The notes below the pieces were generated by a model. The model was not told the DNA's origin. It saw only the letters and a list, made by a program, of their open reading frames with translations, and made no database searches. Source: Achromobacter pulmonis (GTDB lineage Bacteria; Pseudomonadota; Gammaproteobacteria; Burkholderiales; Burkholderiaceae_B). From it: DNA of 64,000 bases. Of the stretch, positions 42,077 to 51,000 are shown piece by piece. The first letter of the stretch is position 1; every line of letters starts with the position of its first letter. Position numbers and translations under genes: made by a program. The stretch covers positions 280,853-344,852 of the forward strand of contig NZ_POQS01000002.1 in NCBI RefSeq assembly GCF_002885955.2, read 5' to 3'.

Positions 42077-43393
42077 CTAGCCCGTTTCCTGGCCCGCGCC
42101 AGTCGTCGGGCGGCGCCGGCTTTCGACCGGCGCCGATTCTATTTCACTTTGCGTTTCCAGGTCCCAGCTGCGGCGCAGGTCGAAGCTCATGGCCGACAGC
42201 ATGGTCAGGATCACCACCACGCCGAAGGCCGCCGCGCCCGCCCCCGCGCTGATTTCCATCAGGCCCTGGAAATCCGCCAGCGCCGCCAGCAATATAACGA
42301 CAAACACGTCCAGCATGGACCACTGGCCGATGAATTCCACCATCTGGTAGAGCCGGGTGCGCGGACGCAGATTGGTGGTGCTGCGCCATTGCTCGGTGAG
42401 CAGCAGCAGGATGATCGCGAGCAGCTTGGTCAGCGGCACCACCACGCTGGCGATGAAGACGATGAGCGCGATGTCCCAGGAGCCCATCTCCCACAGTTCG
42501 ACCACGCCGCCCAGGATGGTGTGGGCGCTGTCGCCCAGCACCGAGCTGACCTTCATGACGGGCAGCACGTTGGCGGGAATGTAGAACACGATGGCCGCCA
42601 GCAACAGCGCCCAGGTGCGCGCCAGATGGTCGGGCTTGCGGTGGTGCACCAGCGCGTCGCAGCGCACGCAATGATGCAGCGCCTCGGGGTCGGCCTCGCG
42701 CGGCAGCGCCTGCACCTGGCCGCAGACGTGGCAGCCGGTCAGCACCCGGTCGGGGCCGGCCTGCGGCACGTGCACCGGCACCACGCCGGTGTCTTCGGCG
42801 TAGCGCCACAGCGCATGCGGCGACAACCGCCCCAGCATGGTCAGCAGGATGGTGAGTATGCCGAAAGCGCCCAGCCCGATCCCGGGGGACACGGCCGCCA
42901 TGCCCGCCAGCTTGACCACCGCCACCAGCACGCCGAGCAGGAACACCGGCACCATGCACCAGGGACGCAAGATACCCAGCAAGCGCATGGCAGGACGGAA
43001 AGCCAGCGGCTCGCGGCCCCGCGAGAGCGGGCCCAGCACCCACAGCAGCACTCCCAGCTGCAAGAGCGGCAACGCGAAGCCGGCCAGACCGGTCATGACG
43101 GCCACCACCCAGTGCCCCTGGCGCCAGGTGATGGAAATGGCGTCCAGCAGCGAGGCCTGCTGCGTCATGCCCTGCACGGACATGGACGCGACGGGATAGG
43201 CGTTGGCCACCCCGAACACGATCAGGGCGGCGATGGCGAGAGCCAGCCAATTGGACAAACTAAGCCCGCTGTAGCGCCACAGGGTGGCGCCGCAGCGGGC
43301 GCAATTGGCAGTCTCGTCAGGTTCGAGCTGATGCCGGCGATAGATGCTCGCGCAGTGTTCGCACTCGATCAGCGGCTGGCGGTCCGCGGTCAT
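42077..43393 (-). CDS. pqiA: PqiA-like inner-membrane protein
   Basis: It has 438 aa with two homologous halves of about four membrane spans each. Each half is preceded by a zinc-ribbon-like cysteine pair set: CEHC and CARC near residues 11-34, and CHVC and CVRC near 224-248. DUF2062/PqiA motifs such as NAYPVASMSVQG and PANVLPVMKVSSVLGD occur in both halves. It starts 18 nt after clpA, so the pqi genes may be cotranscribed with clpA. Confidence 0.93.
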   Translation of the reverse strand: MTADRQPLIECEHCASIYRRHQLEPDETANCARCGATLWRYSGLSLSNWLALAIAALIVFGVANAYPVASMSVQGMTQQASLLDAISITWRQGHWVVAVMTGLAGFALPLLQLGVLLWVLGPLSRGREPLAFRPAMRLLGILRPWCMVPVFLLGVLVAVVKLAGMAAVSPGIGLGAFGILTILLTMLGRLSPHALWRYAEDTGVVPVHVPQAGPDRVLTGCHVCGQVQALPREADPEALHHCVRCDALVHHRKPDHLARTWALLLAAIVFYIPANVLPVMKVSSVLGDSAHTILGGVVELWEMGSWDIALIVFIASVVVPLTKLLAIILLLLTEQWRSTTNLRPRTRLYQMVEFIGQWSMLDVFVVILLAALADFQGLMEISAGAGAAAFGVVVILTMLSAMSFDLRRSWDLETQSEIESAPVESRRRPTTGAGQETG

Positions 43394-43411
43394 AGAGGGG
43401 GTTGCGTTGCC

Positions 43412-45724
43412 CTAGTCGACGAGCTCGACTTCCTGCTTGTCCGGCGCGTCCGAGGACGGCGGCTTGCCGTTGTCGTCGAAGCTCAGCGTGACCTTGCCTT
43501 CGTCGTCCAGGTCCACCGTGACCGTGCCGCCCTCGACCAGCTTGCCGAACAGCAGCTCGTCGGCCAGCGCGCGGCGGATGGTGTCCTGGATGAGGCGCTG
43601 CATGGGACGCGCGCCCATCAGCGGGTCGAAACCCTCCTTGGCCAGATGATCGCGCAGGCGCGTGGTGAACACGGCCTCCACGCGGCGCTCGTGCAGCTGG
43701 TCTTCGAGCTGCATCAGGAACTTGTCCACCACGCGCAGGATGATCTCGCGGTCCAGCGCCGCGAACGGGATGATCGCGTCCAGGCGGTTGCGGAACTCGG
43801 GCGTGAACATGCGGCGGATCTCGGCCATTTCGTCGCCGACCACGCGCGAGTTGGCGAAGCCGATGGACGGACGGTTCAGCGTCTCGGCGCCCGCGTTCGT
43901 GGTCATGATGAGGATCACGTTGCGGAAATCCGCCTTGCGGCCGTTGTTGTCGGTCAGCGTGCCGTGGTCCATGACCTGCAGCAGGATGTTGAACACGTCC
44001 GGATGCGCTTTCTCGATTTCATCGAGCAGCAGCACGCAGTGCGGCTGCTTGGTGATGGCCTCGGTCAGCAACCCGCCCTGGTCGAACCCGACATAGCCGG
44101 GAGGCGCGCCGATCAGGCGCGACACGGCGTGGCGTTCCATGTATTCCGACATGTCGAAGCGCAGCAGCTCCACGCCCAGCGTGAATGCGAGCTGGCGGGC
44201 CACTTCGGTCTTGCCCACGCCGGTGGGGCCGGAGAACAGGAAGGCGCCGATGGGCTTTTCCGGCTTGCCCAGGCCCGAACGCGCCATCTTGATGGCGGCC
44301 GACAGGGCCTCGATGGCGTTGTCCTGGCCGAACACCACGGTCTTGAGGTCGCGCTCCAGCGTGGCGAGCTTGCTGCGGTCGTCGTTGGAGACGGACTGCG
44401 GCGGGATGCGCGCGATCTTGGAGACGATGTTTTCGATGTCGACCTTGCCGATCACCTTTTTCTGGCGCGAGCGCGGCAGCAGACGCTGCGCGGCGCCGGC
44501 CTCGTCGATGACGTCGATGGCCTTGTCGGGCAGGTGGCGGTCGTTGATGAAGCGCGCCGACAGTTCGGCGGCGGCCGACAGCGCCGCGGCCGAATAGCGC
44601 ACGCTGTGATGTTCCTCGAAGCGGCTCTTCAGGCCGCGCAGGATCTGCACGGTCTGTTCGACGCTGGGCTCGGGCACGTCGATCTTCTGGAAGCGGCGCG
44701 ACAGCGCGTGGTCTTTCTCGAAGACGCCGCGGTATTCGGTATAGGTGGTCGCGCCGATGCACTTGAGCTGCCCGGACGACAGGGCCGGCTTCAACAGGTT
44801 GGACGCGTCCAGCGTGCCGCCCGAGGCCGAACCGGCCCCGATCAGCGTGTGGATTTCGTCGATGAACAGGATGGCGTCGGGATTGCCGCGGATCTGCTTG
44901 AGCACGCCCTTCAGGCGCTGTTCGAAATCGCCGCGGTACTTGGTGCCGGCCAGCAGCGCGCCCATGTCCAGCGAATAGACCTGGGCGGCCTGCAGGACCT
45001 CGGGCACTTCGCCGCGCGTGATGCGCCAGGCCAGGCCCTCGGCGATGGCGGTCTTGCCCACGCCGGCCTCGCCGACCAGCAGCGGATTGTTCTTGCGGCG
45101 GCGGCACAGCACCTGGATCACGCGCTCGACTTCGTGCTCGCGCCCGATCAGGGGGTCGATGCGCCCGGCCAGCGCGGCCGCGTTCAGGTCGGTCGCGTAC
45201 TGGTCCAGCGGCGACTGGCGCGAGTCGCCCTGGTCTTCACCATTGGTCTGCTGCTCTTTCTGCACGGCGGCGGACTCCACCTGGGGCTGTTTGGTAATGC
45301 CATGCGAGAGGAAGTTGACGACGTCGAGCCGGGTGACGCCCTGCTGCTGCAGGTAGTACACGGCGTGCGAATCCTTTTCGCCGAAAATGGCCACGAGCAC
45401 GTTGGCGCCGGTTACCGGCTTCTTGCCGGTGCCGCCGGCCGACACGTGCATGATCGCGCGCTGGATCACGCGCTGAAAACCCAGCGTGGGCTGGGTGTCT
45501 ACTTCGGCGCCGCTCGGAATCACGGGCGTGTTTTCCGAGACGAACTGGCGCAGGTTGCGGCGCAGCTCGTCCAGGTTCGCGGCGCAGGCGCGCAGAACCT
45601 CGACAGCCGAAGCGTTGTCGAGCAGCGACAACAGCAGGTGCTCGACGGTAATAAATTCGTGCCGGGCCGAACGGGCCTCGACAAAAGCCATATGCAGGCT
45701 GACTTCAAGCTCTTGGGAAATCAC
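43412..45724 (-). CDS. clpA: ATP-dependent Clp protease ATP-binding subunit ClpA
   Basis: ClpA is the AAA+ unfoldase that feeds N-degron and other substrates to ClpP with adaptor ClpS. It has 770 aa. The N-domain repeat reads ISQELEVSLHMAFVEARSAR onward. AAA1 has Walker A GEAGVGKT near 220 and Walker B ILFIDEIH. AAA2 has GPTGVGKT near 502 and LLLDEIEKAHPD. Start is GTG at 45722-45724 with GGAGGA upstream; the first Met in the longer frame lacks a site. Its usual neighbour clpS lies 7.6 kb away, beyond pbpC and the macroglobulin gene. Confidence 0.96.
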   Translation of the reverse strand: MISQELEVSLHMAFVEARSARHEFITVEHLLLSLLDNASAVEVLRACAANLDELRRNLRQFVSENTPVIPSGAEVDTQPTLGFQRVIQRAIMHVSAGGTGKKPVTGANVLVAIFGEKDSHAVYYLQQQGVTRLDVVNFLSHGITKQPQVESAAVQKEQQTNGEDQGDSRQSPLDQYATDLNAAALAGRIDPLIGREHEVERVIQVLCRRRKNNPLLVGEAGVGKTAIAEGLAWRITRGEVPEVLQAAQVYSLDMGALLAGTKYRGDFEQRLKGVLKQIRGNPDAILFIDEIHTLIGAGSASGGTLDASNLLKPALSSGQLKCIGATTYTEYRGVFEKDHALSRRFQKIDVPEPSVEQTVQILRGLKSRFEEHHSVRYSAAALSAAAELSARFINDRHLPDKAIDVIDEAGAAQRLLPRSRQKKVIGKVDIENIVSKIARIPPQSVSNDDRSKLATLERDLKTVVFGQDNAIEALSAAIKMARSGLGKPEKPIGAFLFSGPTGVGKTEVARQLAFTLGVELLRFDMSEYMERHAVSRLIGAPPGYVGFDQGGLLTEAITKQPHCVLLLDEIEKAHPDVFNILLQVMDHGTLTDNNGRKADFRNVILIMTTNAGAETLNRPSIGFANSRVVGDEMAEIRRMFTPEFRNRLDAIIPFAALDREIILRVVDKFLMQLEDQLHERRVEAVFTTRLRDHLAKEGFDPLMGARPMQRLIQDTIRRALADELLFGKLVEGGTVTVDLDDEGKVTLSFDDNGKPPSSDAPDKQEVELVD

Positions 45725-45779
45725 GCTTCCTCCGTGACGCATCGAAGCGGTCAAATACACGATTCATATTCTATGCCGA

Positions 45780-48035
45780 TCAGGGCGTAACGCCAGCGAT
45801 TTCAAAAACCACGCTGTCGTGGCGGCCGTGCGCATCCATGACAGTAAGCGTATACCGGCCGTCTTTGGCCAGCACTAACTTGAATGGATGACCCGACGCG
45901 CCCTCGCTCACCACGCGCCCGTCGAGCATCCACCATACAACGCCCTCGGCTCCTTGCACATCCACATCTACCGCCACCTCGCGCCCGCCGGGCACGGGCC
46001 GCAGCACCGAACCGGTCGCCACGCCCTGCAGGCGCACGGGCGCCTGCGAGGTGTCGGCGTAGCCCGCGAACGACGGCGGCGCGGTTTCGTTCAGTATCCA
46101 CGCCGCCCGCTGTTCCGGACATTCGCCGGACGGCACGCTGCCCAGTCTGTAACCCAGCGGCCAGCAGATCACGGCGGACTGCACCGTCGCCGGCCGGACG
46201 CGGGCCTGGGGCGCGCCTTCCGGCAATGCCGCCACGATGTCCTGCAGCAGCGGCGCGGCCACGTTGGCGCCGAAAAACCCCGGGTTGGGCGTGCCGTCGG
46301 GACGGCCGACCCAGACGCCCAGCGTCCACCTGTCGGTCACTCCGACGGCCCAGGCGTCCCGGAATCCGAAACTCGTCCCGGTTTTCCAGGCCAGTTGCCG
46401 GGCCGGGCTGCCGGCGTTGTAGAACGGCCGGTCGGGGTGGCCGCCGCCTTCCAGAATATCGCGGACGATCCAGGCGGCCCCAGGGCTCATCATACGGGAC
46501 TCGACCCGCGGCTGCTCCGGCCGCAGGCGGGGACGGCCCGAAATGCCGCCCCGTGCCAGGGCGCGATATGCGCCCACCAGTTCTTCCAATGTGGTGCCGC
46601 CCCCGCCCAAAATCAAGCTCAGATTGGGCTCGGCGCCGGCCGGCAATCGTAGCCGCACCCCGCCCGACAGCATGGACGCGGCGAAACGGGTCGGGCCGAC
46701 CCGGTCCAGCAGGTCCACCGCCGGCACGTTCAGCGAGCGCTGCAAGGCCTGCGCCACGCTGATCGGCCCGGCGAAGGCCGCCTGGAAATTGCCCGGCGCG
46801 TAACCGCCGAAGGACATCGGGGCGTCGATCAGCAGGCTTTCGGAATGGATCAGGCCCTCGTCCAGCGCCTGGGCGTACAAAAAGGGCTTGAGCGTCGAAC
46901 CCGGCGAACGCACGCCGCGCACCATGTCCACGTGGGAATAGCGGGTGGCGTCCGAGAAGTCGGCGGAACCGGCGTAGGCCTTGACCTCCAGCGTGTCGTT
47001 GTCCATGACGAGCACCGCCATGGACACCTTGGGCGGCAGGCTGTCGACCCGGTCCAGCAGCATGTGCTCCACCGAGGTCTGCATGTCGGCGTCCAGGGTG
47101 GAAGTCACCAGGGGCGGACGCGCGCCGGTCCGGCGGGCGCCGGCGCCCGCCTCCTGCAACAGGCGCTGCGCGGCCAGCGGCGCCAGCCAGCGGGCGCGCA
47201 GCGGCGGCGCCACCACGCGCTCGATCTTGGCGTCGGCCACTTCGGCCGGGGTCCAGCGGCCCAGCTCGACCATGCGGTCCAGGACCTTGTCGCGCGCGGC
47301 CTGCGCGGCCTCGGGATGGCGGTCGGGGCGCAGCCGCGAGGGGGCCTGCGGCAAGGCGGTCAGCATCGCCGCCTCGGCGGGGCTCAGGTCGCGCGCCGGC
47401 TTGCCCAGCCACAGGCGCGAGCCCATCTCCACGCCCTCGACGATGCCGCCCATCGGCGCGTGGGTCAGGTACAGCGACAGGATCTCGTCCTTGCTGTAGT
47501 GCATTTCCAGCTGCACCGCGCGCCAGGCCTGGCGCAGCTTGGCCGACAGCGAACGCGAGGGCTTGCCGGCCAGCTCGGGGTCGATCAGGCGCGCGACCTG
47601 CATGGTCAGCGTCGAGCCGCCCGAGACGATGCGCCGGTTGGTGGCCCACTGCCAGCCGGCGCGCGCCAGCGCCACCGGATTGATGCCGGGGTGCCAGTAG
47701 AACCAGCGGTCCTCGTAGGTCAGCAGGGTTTCCAGATAGCGCCCGGACACCTGGTCCGGCCGCACCGGGTAGCGCCAGATGCCGTCGCGGCTGGGATAGT
47801 TGCGCAGCGGCGTGCCGTCGGCGGCCACCACCACGGCGGCGCCGCCCGAGTCCACGGCAGGCAGGGGATACAGGCGGTCGAACGCGAATAGCAACGCGGC
47901 CAGCGCAAACAACGCGCTGGCCGCGAAGATTCCGCGCCGCCGCCAGCGGCGGGCGCGCTGCGCGCCCGCCGCCGGGGTGGCGGCGGCGTTCAAGGACGCC
48001 TGGCGCCGCGGTCGCGGATCTCTACCGTGCTCCAT
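45780..48035 (-). CDS. pbpC: penicillin-binding protein 1C
   Basis: This bifunctional class A PBP polymerises and crosslinks peptidoglycan in the periplasm. It has 751 aa. A membrane anchor lies near residues 35-52. The glycosyltransferase domain has ETLLTYEDRWFYWHPGINPV near 102-121 and GGSTLTMQVARL near 139-150. The transpeptidase domain has SPGSTLKPFLYAQ (SxxK serine), SLN and KTGTSFGFRDAW. The C-terminal BiPBP domain, about residues 650-751, is typical of PBP1C. Its start overlaps the macroglobulin gene by 46 nt, the conserved yfhM-pbpC arrangement. Confidence 0.95.
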   Translation of the reverse strand: MEHGRDPRPRRQASLNAAATPAAGAQRARRWRRRGIFAASALFALAALLFAFDRLYPLPAVDSGGAAVVVAADGTPLRNYPSRDGIWRYPVRPDQVSGRYLETLLTYEDRWFYWHPGINPVALARAGWQWATNRRIVSGGSTLTMQVARLIDPELAGKPSRSLSAKLRQAWRAVQLEMHYSKDEILSLYLTHAPMGGIVEGVEMGSRLWLGKPARDLSPAEAAMLTALPQAPSRLRPDRHPEAAQAARDKVLDRMVELGRWTPAEVADAKIERVVAPPLRARWLAPLAAQRLLQEAGAGARRTGARPPLVTSTLDADMQTSVEHMLLDRVDSLPPKVSMAVLVMDNDTLEVKAYAGSADFSDATRYSHVDMVRGVRSPGSTLKPFLYAQALDEGLIHSESLLIDAPMSFGGYAPGNFQAAFAGPISVAQALQRSLNVPAVDLLDRVGPTRFAASMLSGGVRLRLPAGAEPNLSLILGGGGTTLEELVGAYRALARGGISGRPRLRPEQPRVESRMMSPGAAWIVRDILEGGGHPDRPFYNAGSPARQLAWKTGTSFGFRDAWAVGVTDRWTLGVWVGRPDGTPNPGFFGANVAAPLLQDIVAALPEGAPQARVRPATVQSAVICWPLGYRLGSVPSGECPEQRAAWILNETAPPSFAGYADTSQAPVRLQGVATGSVLRPVPGGREVAVDVDVQGAEGVVWWMLDGRVVSEGASGHPFKLVLAKDGRYTLTVMDAHGRHDSVVFEIAGVTP

Positions 48036-51000
48036 TGCTCGCCTACGCCCCGGATTTCCGGCCGATACATGTCTTCGGCCACCGTCGACGGCACCGCGTA
48101 GCGGCCCGGCGTCACCACCCGCACCAGGTAGAACACGTCCACCTTGCCGCGGCCCAGCGCCACCGCGGCCACGTAGCGGTCATCGCGGAACTCGCGGTGC
48201 TTGATGTTGGGATCGGCCATCGCGTCGGCCACGCGCCGCCCGCCGATGGTCCAGTCCTGCATCTCGGGGCTTTGCGACAGGTTCAGGTTTTCCACCTCGA
48301 AGCCGGCCGGCACGCGGTCGACCAGCAGCGCGTCCGGGATGTTCTGGTTGGCGCCGGCCTGCAGCCAGACCACCAGCATGTCGCCGGTCTGCAAGGTGCC
48401 GCCGTCCCACGGACGGCCGTCCGGACGGTACCAGCCGCGCTTGAGCTGGATGATGTCGTTGCGCGGCGCCGGCGCCGAGGTCGGGCTGCCCTGGATGTCG
48501 TACTCGACGAACAGGGACTGGCTGCCGGTGTTGGTCAGCTGCATGCCGGCCAGGTCGGCCACCGACAGCGCCACGGTCTGGTCGCTCTTGCCGCCGGCCA
48601 GCGGCTTGCGCACGCCGTTGACCGTCAGCGCGGCCTCCCAGGGGGTGGACTTGTCGCCGCCGATGGCGCGCGCGGCCAGCAGCAGCGACATCTGCTCCTG
48701 GGTCGACAGGTACGAGCGGTTGCCCAGGCGGCTGGCCAGCTGGCCGACCAGGTTGTCCAGGCCGTCGTGGCGCAACTGGTACTGCTGCGCCAGCGCATAG
48801 CCCAGCGCGTAGTCGCGCACGCTGCTGCCGTAGTCCCCCAGCCACTCGTCGTAGTAGGCGCTGTTGCGGCGCTGGTGGATGCCGTAGTCGCGCGACACGG
48901 CCAGGTCGAGCGCGGACTTCATGCGCCCTTCGTCGCCCATCAGCTTGAAGGCGGCCGCCAGCTGGATCAGCGGCAGCGGCGAACGCGCGCGTTCCTGGTA
49001 GTTGTCGAACAGCTGGCGCACGGTCGACAGCGGGGCCTTGTTGTCGCGCGCCAGCGCCAGCACCGCGGTGGCCAGGCCGGCAAAGCGGCGGTGGTCTTCG
49101 CGCAGGATGTTGGCGTCGCTGGCGTCGAGACGCCCCGATTCAAGGTTGCGCTTGAGGTTGGCCGACCAGGTGCCGAACGCGCCGGCGCTCTGCTGCACCT
49201 GTTCCAGCAGCCACTGGCGCGAACGCTCCAGCGAAGCCTCCGGCACTTCGAAGCCGTGGTCGCGGGCGTCCTGCAGGAAGCCCACGGCGTAGGCCGTCAG
49301 CCACACGTCGCGCGAGGACGAGCTGCTCCACAGGTTGTAGGAGCCGGCCGCGTTGCGCATGCCCGCCAGGCGGCCGATGGCGCCGGCCACCTTGGCCGCG
49401 CGTTCGGTCTGGCTGCGCGGCTTGAGGCCGAACTGCTTGGCCCCGTCCTCGTCGATCAGCACCCACGGCAGGGTCGCGCTGATGGTCTGCTCGGTGCATC
49501 CGTAGGGATAGTTGAGCAGGCCTTCGACCAGGCGGTTGACGTTGAACGGCGGACGGTTCGACACCGACATGCTGACGGTGGTGGAGTCCGGGTAATAGGA
49601 AGCCACCCACGAAGCCTGCGGCGTGTTCGATTCGCCCGGATTCAGGCGCAGGCGCCGCACCTGGCGCTCGGCCGCGTAGGCCGGCTGCACCTGCAGCACC
49701 GATTCGCGCACGATGTGCACGGGCTTGCCGCCGCCCTGCCCGTCGACGGTCAGGCGCATCAAGCCCAGACCGTACGAGCCGGTGGTGCTGGCGGTAAAGC
49801 GCAGCGTGGTGCGCTGCTTGTCCTTCAGCGTGACGCTCTTGACGCCGTCGACGATGGCCAGCGGGTCCAGCGCCTCAAGCTTGACCGTCACCTTCTGCTC
49901 GGCGCCGCTCATGTTGGTGACGTCCAGCGCAATCGCAGCCTGGTCGCCCGGCGTGATGAAGCGCGGGGTGTTCAGTTCCGCCACGATGGGCGCGGCGACC
50001 ACCATTTCGGCATCGGCGCTGCCGTAGTTGTCGGGCGTGAAGGCCACCGCCATCAGGCGCAGCGTGCCGTTGAAGTCGGGCAGGTCCAGCGGGATGTCGG
50101 CCTCGCCCTGCTCGTTCAGCCTGACCGGGCCGGAGAACAGGTCGACCAGCTTGACCTTCTTGGGCAGGCTCTTGCTGTCGCCGCGCATGGCGGCGTCGCC
50201 GCCCCACTTCAGCTTGCCCTTGGTGCCGTCCATCTTCTCGATCAGCTTGCCGTACATGTCCAGCAGTTCGGGCGCGTAGCGGTGCTTGCCGAAGAAGTAG
50301 TCCAGCGGATCGGGCGTCTTGTACTGGTTGATATTGAGGATGCCCACGTCGACCGCGGACAGCGTGACCGTGGCCTGCTTGCCCTGGGCGCCGTCGACCT
50401 TGACGCGCACGGTGGTCTTGGTCTCGGGCACCGTCTTGGCGGCGGCCGTGAGCTTGACGTCGAGCTTGCGGTCGGCGCTGGCGATCGGCAGGAAGGTCAG
50501 GCCCAGCGCGCGCGCCGGGGTCACGCGGTCGCCCTCGCTGCCGGGCCGGAACACGGCCGCGGCGATGTACAGGTCATGCCGCTTCCAGGTCTTGTCCACG
50601 GGGATCTCGACCTGCGTGCCGGAGGCCTTCACGGCCACCCACGACGACCACAGCATGCGGTCGCCTTCCACCGTGATGAGGGCCTGGCCGTCATGCGGCG
50701 GGGTCAGGGTCAGCTTGACCGTGTCGCCCGGCTTGGCCGGCGCGCCTTCCAGTTTCATCTGCACGCGGTCCGGGCGGTTGCCCATGGCGTCGGCGTCCTG
50801 CGCGTTCCAGCCGGCGTAGAAGCGGTAACGCATGGTCTCGCCGGTTTCCGGGTCGGCGATTTCCAGGCGGTAGCGGCCCCACTTGACCGGCAGGGTCAGC
50901 TGGGCGCGGTCCTTCAGCGCGATCTCGCGCGAATCCACCAGTTCCTCGGTTTCGGTATAGCCGCTGTTCCAGCCGCGCTGGTCGTCGAAGCGCCAGTAGT